Assembly (NCBI RefSeq): GCF_000733925.1
Contig: NZ_JPOO01000003.1
Location: 2,666,001-2,730,000, forward strand
Direction: 5' to 3'
Source of the DNA: Arenibacter algicola
GTDB taxonomy: Bacteria; Bacteroidota; Bacteroidia; Flavobacteriales; Flavobacteriaceae
DNA length: 64,000 nt
Shown here: positions 16,899-26,243 of the stretch, piece by piece
Position numbering within the stretch: the first letter of the stretch is position 1
Layout: each line of letters starts with the position of its first letter
Position numbers and translations under genes: made by a program
Notes under the pieces: generated by a model
What the model was told of the DNA's origin: nothing
The model's database searches: none
Seen by the model: the letters and a program-made list of their open reading frames with translations, nothing else

Positions 16899-19685
16899 CT
16901 AAACCTCTTTTTCTGTAAATGGTAACTCCGGATTACCAATTTCAAATATTAAAGATTTAATAGATTCCATAAATTGGGCAATAGTATCTTGGGTAATGGA
17001 ATTATCCTTGTTTCTACTGCCCTTTTTTTCTTTTACGGCAAATTTGAGCAGACCAGAACCTAAATTTTTAAAGGAAATAATCCCCGCTTCTATATTACCA
17101 ATAGGTTTACTGTTGTTGTACATTATTGCATAACACAGTAATTGAAAGGCTTTGCTGTAATTGTAGTCCGTAATGACATCCTCCCAGTCAACAATTTCCA
17201 CTTGGGAACTGGTTACATTTCCCGTTTTATAGTCGATAATTCTAATGACCCCATCCTTTTCATCAATCCGATCCAATTTTCCTTTTAGGACCACAGGAAA
17301 ATTAAGCCCAGGAACATTGATATCCATCCGCAGTTTTTCCTCTACCCCCAATATCCTAATTTGATGCTTTTCTACCTCTGCCAATTCCAATTTTATGAAA
17401 TTTTCCACATACCGCACTACCACATTATATGCAATTAGGTTTTTCCCTCTGGAAATATCGCCGTCGGCGAAGCTTTTGGCAAAGTGGCCAATTACAAGGG
17501 GCCTGATATTCTTTTTCATTGCCTCGAGCATGGAAACTTCCAAATAAGTATTTAAATAAGGCTTATAAAGGTCCTCCAAGGTATCGTGTACAATGGTTCC
17601 AAAGGTATTGTTGGCAACGGTTTCCTCCACCTCCATAATATCGTCTATTCCCAATAGATTTCGCTTATAAAAATCTATTGGGTTTCTGATATAGTTACTC
17701 AGGGAGGTAGGAGAGAATCCCTTTTCGGCGTGGGCCCGAATCATTTCCATTAGACCTTCATCCTTGGCTATGGTCTGCAAAACCTTAATAGAAGGTGTAA
17801 TTTCCGGTGCTGCGATGATTTCCGTTATATCTGTCAATTTATTTTCATCCGTTAAAAGTTGGGTCAGTAACCTACTCTTCTCCCCTCCCTCCAGAACATC
17901 GGGTTCCGTATTATACAACAGGTAGATATTTTTTGCCCGTTGCAATAAGCGATAAAAATGATAGGTATATACTGCATCCTTTTCCTTATAGGTAGGAAGT
18001 TTGTAATATTTTTTTAGATCGAAGGGGATAAAGGAATTATTGGACTTCCCGGATGGAAGAATCCCTTCGTTAACTGAGGTTAGAATTACTGTTTCAAAAT
18101 CGAGCACCCTACTTTCCAACATTCCCATGATTTGTAAACCTTCCAAGGGCTCTCCCTGAAAATCCAAGGTTTCGTTCCTAACAATTTCCAAATAAAGGCT
18201 TTCCAAGGATTTTAGGTCATTGACAAATGAGTACTGTTCTACCATGTCCTGAAGTTGATTGAACAGAGAGTAAAACTTGTACAGGTACTCCAATCCAAGG
18301 GAATCTTTGGACATGGCAAACCTTTCCCTAAGAATTTGGATAATTTGATGGCATTTATTTAAAAAAACGTTTCCCGGTACCTCCTCCCCATAAAAGAGTA
18401 AACTTAGCAAATCTTCGTTTCCTTCTCCTAGGGACCGTAAATTATCAGAAGTTATAAATGCCCAATTCTTTGTTCTAATAGCTTCACTTATCCGAGTAGC
18501 CTTATTTTGTTGGTTTTCAGTACATAAAATCTGAATGTAGGGATGGGATAAAAAGTCCAGCACCTGCTGGAAATACCAGCCCTGGGAATCCTTCTTTACA
18601 TGTATAGAAAGATATTGAGAAAACAAACTGGCCAAAGGAGTGCTCTTTAAGGGATATCCCATGGTGATGTTCACCGTATCCAATTCCGAGGGGACAGAAT
18701 TTAGAAGTGGGTTCAACATGGTTTCATCCCCAAGTACTATTGCGGTGTTTTTAAGAATATTAGTGTCCTCTTTTTTAAGTTGTAATAAAAGGTTTCCTAC
18801 GTACTTCGCCTGGGAAACATTTTTAGGAGCACCTATTATTTTGATATTCTTTTGGGACAAATAGTTGTTTTCCACTCCCTTTAAGGCCTTCCCTTTTAAC
18901 CACGGCCAGGTATTTAAATGCTGCCTAATAAAGTATCCGGCATCATGTATGGGATCCTCCACAAAGTAGGTGTCCCCATCCCAAAAAATGTCCGCTTTGG
19001 TCTTGGCAAGTATTTCCTGAATTATGTAAGATTCCGCAGTATTTAATGCATTAAAGCCTATGAATATATGTGTATTGTTTTTGTTATTGCTTATATAGTC
19101 CTTAAGCTGTTCACAGGCCGTACGATAAATTAGACCTTGATGGCCCAACTTTTGGGCTTTTAGCAAATCGTTGAAAGTCTTATAAAGCGGTTCAAGATTA
19201 TTCCAAAATTTTATATAATTCGTTATTATTTCAGATTTGTCCTTCTGCAATGCCCAATGATTTATTTCTTGGATATTTGCCAAATAGGAAAATATATCTT
19301 TGGTATCTACTAGATATCTATCTATTTCGTTAAAATCCTGCAATAAGGTCTGTCCCCATTTGGAAAAGGTGTAAAAATTATCCTTTTCTCCATATTCCAT
19401 GGACGAATACGCTTTGTAAAGTGTAAAAAGTTGCTCCATATTGGAGGCCGTATGCAGGTTGGATATTTGTTCCACAAAGCCTTCAATACTGTATATTCTT
19501 GGTGAAAAAATGGTTTTGTCTGCCGTATTGGCCAAGGTTGTCCTTAAAATAGTTCCCGCCCTTTTACTGGGCAGTATTAAGATTAGGTCGTCCAAGGAGT
19601 CATAGGTCTGTAATATATCATCAACTACCTGTTGGAGAAAGCTTTTCAACTGATTATAATTTGTTTTAAGTTCATAGCAGACCAC
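16899..19685 (-). CDS. AddB-like PD-(D/E)XK nuclease/helicase subunit
   Basis: A 928-residue protein with the layout of AddB. It has an inactivated helicase-like N-terminal region (LPSKRAGTILRTTL in place of a Walker A, then FSPRIYSIEGF) and a C-terminal RecB-type nuclease domain with GTIVHDTLEDLY, GKLDRIDEKDGVIRIIDYKTG and a QLLCYAIMY helix. The four cysteines of the AddB iron-sulphur site are not evident. It would act with the AddA-like helicase encoded at 21740-24859 in end resection during double-strand-break repair. An OmpA gene lies between the two. Confidence 0.85.
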   Translation of the reverse strand: MVCYELKTNYNQLKSFLQQVVDDILQTYDSLDDLILILPSKRAGTILRTTLANTADKTIFSPRIYSIEGFVEQISNLHTASNMEQLFTLYKAYSSMEYGEKDNFYTFSKWGQTLLQDFNEIDRYLVDTKDIFSYLANIQEINHWALQKDKSEIITNYIKFWNNLEPLYKTFNDLLKAQKLGHQGLIYRTACEQLKDYISNNKNNTHIFIGFNALNTAESYIIQEILAKTKADIFWDGDTYFVEDPIHDAGYFIRQHLNTWPWLKGKALKGVENNYLSQKNIKIIGAPKNVSQAKYVGNLLLQLKKEDTNILKNTAIVLGDETMLNPLLNSVPSELDTVNITMGYPLKSTPLASLFSQYLSIHVKKDSQGWYFQQVLDFLSHPYIQILCTENQQNKATRISEAIRTKNWAFITSDNLRSLGEGNEDLLSLLFYGEEVPGNVFLNKCHQIIQILRERFAMSKDSLGLEYLYKFYSLFNQLQDMVEQYSFVNDLKSLESLYLEIVRNETLDFQGEPLEGLQIMGMLESRVLDFETVILTSVNEGILPSGKSNNSFIPFDLKKYYKLPTYKEKDAVYTYHFYRLLQRAKNIYLLYNTEPDVLEGGEKSRLLTQLLTDENKLTDITEIIAAPEITPSIKVLQTIAKDEGLMEMIRAHAEKGFSPTSLSNYIRNPIDFYKRNLLGIDDIMEVEETVANNTFGTIVHDTLEDLYKPYLNTYLEVSMLEAMKKNIRPLVIGHFAKSFADGDISRGKNLIAYNVVVRYVENFIKLELAEVEKHQIRILGVEEKLRMDINVPGLNFPVVLKGKLDRIDEKDGVIRIIDYKTGNVTSSQVEIVDWEDVITDYNYSKAFQLLCYAIMYNNSKPIGNIEAGIISFKNLGSGLLKFAVKEKKGSRNKDNSITQDTIAQFMESIKSLIFEIGNPELPFTEKEV

Positions 19686-19910
19686 CTACGGGCCGGACAG
19701 CCATAATTTGCAATAGCCCAACAATCTCCGCAGTTGCCAATAGGTATCCAGTTTTATAGTGGCACCTTCAACAATACGGTTGTCTGCAATTCTGGGGTAA
19801 TTTAATTATAAAAAACAGAACGGCATCGACTACGCCATACCAACATATAAAAATTTATAATGCTCTAGAGGGATTAATAATTTCAAACATTATTTACAAG
19901 GGTGCATAGC

Positions 19911-19942
19911 AAAAAAAAAGCCCCGCAATTGCGGAGCTTTTA
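19911..19942 (-). terminator. Terminator of the OmpA gene
   Basis: On the minus strand the hairpin AAAGCTCCGCAATTGCGGGGCTT (one A/C mismatch) is followed by nine T residues. It sits about 30 bases after the OmpA stop codon and before the AddB-like gene, so that gene probably needs its own promoter or read-through. Confidence 0.85.
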
Positions 19943-19970
19943 ATTATATAGTATTAAAACTAATTGGAAA

Positions 19971-21317
19971 TTACTTTACCAAGTTAATTTCAACTCTTCT
20001 GTTTTGAGTTCTACCAGCAGAAGTATTATTTGTAGCGATTGGCTTATCCTCACCGTAACCTACGGCAGATAATCTAAACTCTTCAATACCTTTTTCTACT
20101 AAGAACGTTTTAACTGAAAGCGCTCTTGACTCAGATAATTTTTGGTTCAAGGAAGCACTACCTACACTGTCAGTATGACCTTCTACAGTAAATTTAGCAG
20201 TAGGATACTCTTTAAGGATAGTGATAATATCAACCATTACAGAAGTAGACTCTGCTTTGATAGAAGATTTACCAGTATCGAACAAGATTGTTCTAGCGTA
20301 TTCGTTCAATTGCTTCTGAACTTCTTCAGTAACTTCAGGACAACCTTGGTTAGCTACAGTTCCAGCAACATCTGGACATTTATCATCTTTATCCAATACA
20401 CCGTCACCATCTTTATCTTGGTAAGGACATCCTTTGTTAGCGGCAGGACCAGCTTCGTTAGGACAAGCATCATCCTTATCGGCAACACCGTCACCGTCAG
20501 CATCTGGACAACCAGCTAAAGCAGCAAGACCAGCTTCGTTAGGACAAGCATCATCTTTATCGGCAACACCGTCACCGTCAGCATCTGGACATCCGTTCAT
20601 TTCTTTAGAACCAGCCTCATTAGGACAAGCATCTTTGCTATCCTCTATACCATCACCGTCAGCATCTGGACATCCGTTGAAAATCTCAAGACCAGCAACT
20701 TCTGGACAAGCATCATCTTTGTCGTAGATTCCGTCACCATCAGTATCAGTACCACCAAATTTAATAGCAATACCCGCCATATGTTGGAAATGCTTAGCTA
20801 AATAATCTTCAAAAGCGTGCTTGTAACTAGACTGCAAAGTAAGACCGATGTTCTCAGTGAACCAAATGTTAAGTCCAACACCTCCATTTACGGTACCAGC
20901 ACCAACTTCGTCTATCCAAGTGTAACCACCACCTATTTCAATAAAAGGATCGATTACTGTACTTTTTAAGAAATTATATTTTATTGTACCATCAACAGCA
21001 TAGTGAGACAAATCGTCAACGCTTGTATCTCCCAATTTATCAATACGGTTCAAAGAACCTCTTGCTCCAATTGAAAAGCCGCTACCCACGTACTTGGAAA
21101 CTCCAACATAGGAAATAGATGGAAGTATGTTCCAGTGGTCTGTTGCATTAAAGAATTCATTTCCAAAGCTGCTATAATCTTCGGTAGGGAAAACGTCAAT
21201 TGCGTTAGCTCCGAAACTTACTTGCCATGGGTTATTCTCGTCTTGCGCTTGTACGTTGTTAAAACCTACAATAAGTAAGGCAACAACCAATAATTTGCTA
21301 AGATGTTTCATGTTCAA
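19971..21317 (-). CDS. Major OmpA-family porin with thrombospondin type 3 repeats
   Basis: A 448-residue outer-membrane protein. A signal peptide (MNMKHLSKLLVVALLIVGFNNVQA) and an N-terminal beta-barrel (to about residue 190) come first. Five calcium-binding thrombospondin type 3 units of about 27 residues follow (pattern DADGDGVADKDDACPNEAG), and a C-terminal OmpA domain closes the protein (VEGHTDSVG, then NRRVEINLVK). It anchors the outer membrane to peptidoglycan and is usually very abundant in flavobacteria. The consensus promoter and strong terminator fit high expression. It is inserted between the two AddAB-like genes. Confidence 0.92.
   Translation of the reverse strand: MNMKHLSKLLVVALLIVGFNNVQAQDENNPWQVSFGANAIDVFPTEDYSSFGNEFFNATDHWNILPSISYVGVSKYVGSGFSIGARGSLNRIDKLGDTSVDDLSHYAVDGTIKYNFLKSTVIDPFIEIGGGYTWIDEVGAGTVNGGVGLNIWFTENIGLTLQSSYKHAFEDYLAKHFQHMAGIAIKFGGTDTDGDGIYDKDDACPEVAGLEIFNGCPDADGDGIEDSKDACPNEAGSKEMNGCPDADGDGVADKDDACPNEAGLAALAGCPDADGDGVADKDDACPNEAGPAANKGCPYQDKDGDGVLDKDDKCPDVAGTVANQGCPEVTEEVQKQLNEYARTILFDTGKSSIKAESTSVMVDIITILKEYPTAKFTVEGHTDSVGSASLNQKLSESRALSVKTFLVEKGIEEFRLSAVGYGEDKPIATNNTSAGRTQNRRVEINLVK
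20335..20755 (-). repeat. Tandem repeats encoding thrombospondin type 3 units
   Basis: About five units of 81 bases within the OmpA gene. The middle copies are nearly identical over 50 bases or more, so unit number could change by slippage or recombination between strains. Confidence 0.75.
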
Positions 21318-21345
21318 TTTTTTAAGTTTAAGTGTTTATTAGCTG

Positions 21346-21376
21346 CAAATGTAAGTTGTTAAAAATTATTAACAAA
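21346..21376 (-). promoter_or_regulatory. Consensus promoter of the OmpA gene
   Basis: Read on the minus strand, TTTG (21373-21376) is followed after 19 bases by TACATTTG (21346-21353), an exact match to both elements of the Bacteroidota housekeeping promoter. It lies about 30 bases upstream of the ATG. Confidence 0.72.
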
Positions 21377-21739
21377 ATCATTCTCTTAATTTTTTTAACG
21401 TATTTCATAGCAAAAAAGACGCATTTGAACGATATTTCATGCTGTCCCCACCTTTACAAAAACGGCTATTGAATAGCCCAGGTTTAAAAGAGCAAAGCCA
21501 ATAAGACCTCGTAGGCAACTTCTCGCTTTATCTTTATATGTCAAAGAAAGGATAATCCGATTAGATAAAAACTTAATGCGGCAACAATTTGGTGGGTTCC
21601 CCCTTAAAATGACCTTATATAACAGGATTGTGGATCAATAATTAAGAATAACCCTATCAATTCTACCGCAACTTGCACCCTTCAATGCCCATAGTTCCTC
21701 CCCTTTACGATCTACGGTCCATGACCATAATACATACTA
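21377..21739. other. Intergenic region between the AddA-like and OmpA genes
   Basis: About 360 bases without a gene. Besides the OmpA promoter at its left end I see no hairpin terminator for the AddA-like gene and no coding potential. Confidence 0.4.
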
Positions 21740-24700
21740 CTAGATAAAGTCTAGCGTAATATCCTCATTGATATAGATAAGGATTTTGTTTTCAATTTCA
21801 TATCCCATTGCTTTCAGAGCATCTGCATAGGTATAGATCTGTTCATGGTATACCGGATTCCTTTTTCCCGTCTTATAATCTATAATGGTTACTTTCTTAT
21901 CCTTGATGACCAATCTGTCCGGGCGGAGTACCTTCCCATTTTTGGTAAGGATGTCCTGTTCATTCTTAATTAGGCTTCCCTTTAAAAAGTAGGCGTATAA
22001 CTTTGGATGTTCTGCAATGGCTTTTATTCTTTGCTTCATTTCCAAACTATCTTCATGGGAAAGATCGCCGTTTCTGATAAGCATTTCAATAGCAGTGTCA
22101 ATGTCTTCATTGGTCTCTATAAGCCCCATCACATAATGTAGCAAATTTCCCTTGCTAAGTGCCGTTCCCCGCTGTGTATCCCAAAGTGCTCCGGCCTTGG
22201 TCAGAATCCTGAATTCGGGTCGCTCCTTATAAGTGTATAAATGGGCTATCTTTTCCTGATGATCCCCATGGCCGGAGGGTTCGTCCTTCATTTCAAGATT
22301 TCCGAACTGATAACAGGTCTTGGCCTCTTCCCAAAACCCCTTTTCCTTTAAATAGTGAATAAATAATCCTGAATAATAATTTGGTTTATGCTCTCCCTTT
22401 TGGGTAAGGTCTTTCTTGGATATAACATAAAATCCCTTAACTGCCCTAGTCAAAGCTACGTACAACAAGTTAAAGGCATCCAATTCCAATTTATGCTGTT
22501 CTTCGTTGTAAATTGTTTCCGCAAGGGGACCATAGCCTGCTACTTCCTGTTTTTTGTTGATTAGAATTTCCTCAAATCCTTTAAAGGAAATAGGATTAAC
22601 CGGCAGCCATAGTTTAGCATCCTTTTCTTCATATATATTGGTATTGGCAAAAGGGAAGATTACAATAGGAAATTCCAGCCCCTTGGACTTATGTACGGTC
22701 ATTATCTGAACGGCATCCACATTTTCGGGAGCGGTAATACTTAAACTGTCCTTTTTCTTATCCCAGTATGCCAAAAAGACCTGGGTATTGGCTCCCTCTT
22801 TTTGTTCTACCTCCAAAACAACATCCAAGAAATAGGTTATATAGGCATCCGAGCTGTCTGCCAAACCAAACTTTTTTATGGCATACTCCAGGCCGTCATA
22901 AACCGAGGATTGCCCAATAATATCAACATTAAAGTCGTAGATCTCCAATAGTAACCAGGATACTTTATTAATATTGGAGTTTATAAATTGATGCCTGTTT
23001 TCCAGTTCCCCGGAAAGAAAACTCAGTATTTCATAACACCTTTCCATTTCCGTGGGCTGAAGGCTATAATGCAATAAATTAACTAGGAACCTTACCTTGG
23101 GGTTGCTATTTAACAATAGAGTTTCGGACGAAATGATGGGGATATTGCTCTGCATTAGAAAATCTGCCAATAGGATCCCATGTTTCTTCTTACGGGTAAG
23201 GATACAAACATCCTTTAGGGAATAGTTCTTTCGCAAAACCTCTTCCAAGGTTTTCAAAACCAAATTACAGTATTCCCCATCTTCTTCTTGCGATTCCTCA
23301 ACATCAATAAAGGAAAGTTGTACCAAACCTCCTTTTTTATGATTGTAATCCTGACTATTGCCTTCTACAAACAACTTGTTATATACCGTATTCTCCAAAA
23401 AGGGGCTGGTAACCGTAAAAAAATCGTTGTTGAATTTTATTACCTCTTCATGACTCCTATAATTGGCAGGAAGATTTGCAGTGGATGGCGGAAAAACAAA
23501 CGGATTTTCCTTGAGATTGATAAGATTTAGGAACTGTTCGGCCTTACCTCCCCGCCAGCGGTATATGGCCTGTTTGGCATCACCAACCAAAAGCAAGGAA
23601 CCTATTTTTCCTTGATCGTCCTGACTCTCCAATGCATTGCCTATTAAAGGTATTAGGTTGTTCCATTGCATTTCTGAAGTGTCCTGAAATTCATCCACAA
23701 AATAATGGCGGTACTTTTCCCCAATACGTTCATAAATAAAAGGTGCTGGCTGATCTTTTATTTCTTTGGAAATAATACTATTGAAAGAAGAGATTGGCAG
23801 AAGGTCGCGCTCCCGCTCCAAGGTTTTAATTTCCTGTTGGATGGCACTTAGGACCGTAAGGGGAACAATATTGTTGTACCCGTTTTTAACTAAGGACAAG
23901 GCACTGTAGTGCTCCTTAATCTCATTGAACAAACCAATAAACCTAGGGTGTAGTCCGTCCAGAATATCTTTAATTCCTTGAGGGCAGGTTTTGGTATATA
24001 AAGGCTCGGTTTCAAAATTTTGTTTCCAACCGGCATTGAAATCCATATTTAAATCTCCAGAGGCGATTTTGGCAACAAATTTTGGAAAGTAGCTGGATTT
24101 AAAATTATTGAATTCCAAATCATTATCATCAATGATATTGAGTATTTCCGTTGCCCAAGCCACAATCTTAGTTTCGTGGGACTGTATTTGAAGTACCAAT
24201 TCCTTTTTTAAATCCAAGAAATCATCGACGCCCTTTTCTTCAAGCTTTTTAAGGTGGGGAGCCTGATTTTCATTGAACAATAAAAACCCTATCTTTTGAA
24301 GATCCAAAGCTATATCCCAACTTTTATCATCATCTATTTTTTCCAAGGCAAAATCTATCAACACTTTGGTCAATTGTGTATCGGCACCTGCCTTATTGAT
24401 CAGTTTGGCAATGGCCTCATCCAACAATAATTTGGTATCCAGCACCACCTCAAAATTTTGTGGCAATTTTAGATCTTTAGCAAATGTCCTAATAAGCCTA
24501 TGGGTAAATTTATCAATGGTGGAGACATCAAAAAATGCATAATTGTGAAGAATTTCCTTCAGTACTTTTTTGGATCTAATTCGCAGCGTTCCTATATCTA
24601 TTCCCAACTCTTGGGAAATATCGGCCAACATGGATGGAATTTCATTACTATCGGATATTTTGCCAAAGGCAAATAGACTGCCCAGAATTCGTTGTTTCAT

Positions 24701-24859
24701 TTCGTTTACCGCCTTATTGGTAAACGTAATGGCCAGAATACTGCGATAGTTCCTATTAAAATCTGAAGAAAGGATAATTTTTAAATACTCTTTTGCAAGC
24801 GTATAGGTCTTACCAGACCCAGCAGAGGCGTTATAGATTTTGTATGGAGCGTCCTGCAC
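21740..24859 (-). CDS. AddA-like UvrD helicase/nuclease subunit
   Basis: A 1039-residue superfamily 1 helicase. It has Walker A ASAGSGKTYTLAKEY (Lys17), motif II YFVDEFQDTSEMQW, motif III LLLVGDAKQAIYRWRGG, motif V VQIMTVHKSKGLEFPIVIF and motif VI LLYVALTRAVKGF. The C-terminus is a RecB-type nuclease with RPDRLVIKDKKVTIIDYKTGK and a QIYTYADAL helix. It unwinds and cuts DNA ends for recombination repair, with the AddB-like partner. It is divergent from sodA. Confidence 0.9.
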   Translation of the reverse strand: MQDAPYKIYNASAGSGKTYTLAKEYLKIILSSDFNRNYRSILAITFTNKAVNEMKQRILGSLFAFGKISDSNEIPSMLADISQELGIDIGTLRIRSKKVLKEILHNYAFFDVSTIDKFTHRLIRTFAKDLKLPQNFEVVLDTKLLLDEAIAKLINKAGADTQLTKVLIDFALEKIDDDKSWDIALDLQKIGFLLFNENQAPHLKKLEEKGVDDFLDLKKELVLQIQSHETKIVAWATEILNIIDDNDLEFNNFKSSYFPKFVAKIASGDLNMDFNAGWKQNFETEPLYTKTCPQGIKDILDGLHPRFIGLFNEIKEHYSALSLVKNGYNNIVPLTVLSAIQQEIKTLERERDLLPISSFNSIISKEIKDQPAPFIYERIGEKYRHYFVDEFQDTSEMQWNNLIPLIGNALESQDDQGKIGSLLLVGDAKQAIYRWRGGKAEQFLNLINLKENPFVFPPSTANLPANYRSHEEVIKFNNDFFTVTSPFLENTVYNKLFVEGNSQDYNHKKGGLVQLSFIDVEESQEEDGEYCNLVLKTLEEVLRKNYSLKDVCILTRKKKHGILLADFLMQSNIPIISSETLLLNSNPKVRFLVNLLHYSLQPTEMERCYEILSFLSGELENRHQFINSNINKVSWLLLEIYDFNVDIIGQSSVYDGLEYAIKKFGLADSSDAYITYFLDVVLEVEQKEGANTQVFLAYWDKKKDSLSITAPENVDAVQIMTVHKSKGLEFPIVIFPFANTNIYEEKDAKLWLPVNPISFKGFEEILINKKQEVAGYGPLAETIYNEEQHKLELDAFNLLYVALTRAVKGFYVISKKDLTQKGEHKPNYYSGLFIHYLKEKGFWEEAKTCYQFGNLEMKDEPSGHGDHQEKIAHLYTYKERPEFRILTKAGALWDTQRGTALSKGNLLHYVMGLIETNEDIDTAIEMLIRNGDLSHEDSLEMKQRIKAIAEHPKLYAYFLKGSLIKNEQDILTKNGKVLRPDRLVIKDKKVTIIDYKTGKRNPVYHEQIYTYADALKAMGYEIENKILIYINEDITLDFI

Positions 24860-24911
24860 AGTATTTTAGTCGCAAAATAAGCAATATTAAACAGTTCTTA
24901 ACAAATTATTA

Positions 24912-24942
24912 GTTGAATTTCTATGATAAAACCGTAATTTTG
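24912..24942 (+). promoter_or_regulatory. Promoter of sodA
   Basis: GTTG (24912-24915), one base off TTTG, is followed after 19 bases by an exact TAATTTTG (24935-24942). The start codon is 37 bases downstream. Confidence 0.6.
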
Positions 24943-24978
24943 GGAAACAACATTTTTTAACATAAAAACGAAAACATT

Positions 24979-25587
24979 ATGGCTTTTGAATTACCTAAAT
25001 TACCTTATGCGTACGACGCTTTGGAACCACATATTGATGCCAGAACCATGGAAATACATCACACCAAGCATCACAATGGGTATACCACCAATTTAAATAA
25101 CGCTATTGAAGGAACGGATTTGGCAAAAAAATCCATTATGGATATTTTGACCAACTTGGACATGTCCAATGCCGCCGTAAGAAACAACGGAGGGGGCTTT
25201 TATAACCACTCTTTGTTTTGGGAAATAATGTCTCCAGATGGTGGTGGAGAGCCTTCTGGCGAGCTTGCGGATGCCATTAAATCTGCTTTTGGTTCTTACG
25301 AATCATTTAAGGATGCTTTTTCCAAAGCGGCAGCAACAAGATTCGGCTCTGGTTGGGCTTGGTTATGTGTACATAAAGGAGGGAAGCTGGAAATATGTTC
25401 AACTCCAAACCAGGACAATCCAATTATGCCTGGAACTGGATGTGGTGGCGCTCCAATTTTGGGCTTGGACGTGTGGGAACATGCCTATTACCTAAATTAT
25501 CAGAATAGAAGACCAGACTACATCAATGCATTTTTTAATGTGGTTAACTGGGATAAAGTAGCCGCTTCCTATAAGGCCAATAAATAA
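24979..25587 (+). CDS. sodA: Superoxide dismutase, Fe/Mn family
   Basis: A 202-residue cytoplasmic enzyme that converts superoxide to hydrogen peroxide and oxygen. The metal ligands are visible: His27 in MEIHHTKHH, a histidine in GGGFYNHSLFWE, and the Asp and His of LGLDVWEHAYYLNYQN. The pattern FGSGWAWL is standard. Iron or manganese preference cannot be fixed from these motifs alone. There is no signal peptide. It stands alone and is divergent from the AddA-like gene. Confidence 0.95.
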   Translation: MAFELPKLPYAYDALEPHIDARTMEIHHTKHHNGYTTNLNNAIEGTDLAKKSIMDILTNLDMSNAAVRNNGGGFYNHSLFWEIMSPDGGGEPSGELADAIKSAFGSYESFKDAFSKAAATRFGSGWAWLCVHKGGKLEICSTPNQDNPIMPGTGCGGAPILGLDVWEHAYYLNYQNRRPDYINAFFNVVNWDKVAASYKANK

Positions 25588-25708
25588 GAGTTAGAATTAA
25601 CGGGGATTTGAAAAATTCTTGGTCAACAAGCAATGTCTTGGTTGGGCACTAAGGTTAATTTTCTATTGCTTTTTTTAAAGCAGTCCTTGGAATAAAAGGT
25701 ATTAAACC
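25588..25708. other. Start of the gene-free region after sodA
   Basis: No gene or clear hairpin. The sodA transcript may end further downstream, at the hairpins between 25709 and 25917. Confidence 0.35.
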
Positions 25709-25813
25709 TCAGGGCAAGCCTGTCTGCCGACAAAGGCAGGCCCTGAACCCAATAATAGGAATCGACCCAAGGGTCGAGGTATTGAACCTAGATCCCGCCG
25801 AAAAAGGCGGGAT
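25709..25813. repeat. Cluster of three palindromic hairpins
   Basis: Three successive GC-rich hairpins: arms TCAGGG and CCCTGA at 25709-25746 with inner complementary CCTG/CAGG; TCGACCC-AA-GGGTCGA at 25762-25777; and ATCCCGCC-GAAAAA-GGCGGGAT at 25792-25813. They resemble short palindromic repeats scattered through Bacteroidota intergenic regions. None is followed by a T-run. Confidence 0.6.
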
Positions 25814-25878
25814 TAGTTCAACTTTCAATTTTCAGTGCGTCTTACTGACTTCTCAAAATTGAGTTTCACTAATAAATT

Positions 25879-25917
25879 AAAGTCCGCTCGTCAAAAATTT
25901 GACGAGCGGACTTTTTT
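25879..25917. terminator. Long bidirectional terminator hairpin
   Basis: A 17-base-pair stem (AAAGTCCGCTCGTCAAA and its complement, loop of two bases or a slightly larger loop with a shorter stem) is flanked by A residues on the left and T residues on the right. It can end transcription in either direction: the sodA side on plus, or read-through from the small-RNA units on minus. Confidence 0.7.
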
Positions 25918-25932
25918 ATATCCTAAAAATAG

Positions 25933-26002
25933 AAAAGGGTGGAGAAGCCTCCACCCTTTTCGTCCCAAATCTTACCATAAACTTAACCTACTTATGCTAT
26001 GG
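25933..26002 (-). ncRNA. Candidate small RNA, copy B of a tandem pair
   Basis: A unit of about 70 bases on the minus strand. From its predicted 5' end at 26002 it begins CCATAGCATAAGTAGG and continues through a 39-base block that matches copy A at all but one position. It ends in a 12-base-pair hairpin (25933-25944 with 25949-25960) followed by a T-rich tail. A promoter with both consensus elements sits five bases upstream. There is no open frame beyond a possible tiny one starting ATGGTAAGATTTGGG. The conserved 5' block with a divergent terminator is the layout of a small regulatory RNA family. Confidence 0.6.
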
Positions 26003-26007
26003 CGATA

Positions 26008-26038
26008 CTAAAATACTGGTATTGTGAGAAATAACAAA
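26008..26038 (-). promoter_or_regulatory. Promoter of small RNA copy B
   Basis: On the minus strand TTTG (26035-26038), 19 bases, then TATTTTAG (26008-26015), which is one base off TAnnTTTG. The element ends five bases before the conserved 5' end. Confidence 0.6.
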
Positions 26039-26136
26039 AATAATTATGCCCTTTTATCCATAATTTTTTTGGATGATGTTCAACAATTATCGTTAAAAGT
26101 GCGCATAAATGGGTTAAAATACTGATTGTCAGCAAT

Positions 26137-26207
26137 AAAAAAGGCGAAGCTCAGCTCCGCCTTTTTTCCCCAAATCTTACCATGAACTTAACCTACTTAT
26201 GCTATGG
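26137..26207 (-). ncRNA. Candidate small RNA, copy A of a tandem pair
   Basis: The second unit starts at 26207 with the same CCATAGCATAAGTAGG block and ends in a different GC-rich hairpin, arms AAAAAAGGCG (26137-26146) and CGCCTTTTTT (26158-26167). Its spacing from the -7 element to the conserved 5' end is five bases, as in copy B. The two hairpins share no sequence, so selection appears to act on the 5' block and on the presence of a terminator. Confidence 0.6.
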
Positions 26208-26212
26208 TCCTC

Positions 26213-26243
26213 CAAAAGTAAATCAAAAGCAGTGGGGTAAAAA
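26213..26243 (-). promoter_or_regulatory. Promoter of small RNA copy A
   Basis: An exact -7 element TACTTTTG (26213-26220, minus strand) with TTTT at the -33 position (26240-26243) after 19 bases. Confidence 0.5.

Noticed and set aside
20142..20727. Long plus-strand frames opposite the OmpA gene
   Set aside because: They are mirror frames produced by the tandem Asp/Gly-rich repeats of the thrombospondin type 3 units and have no independent support.
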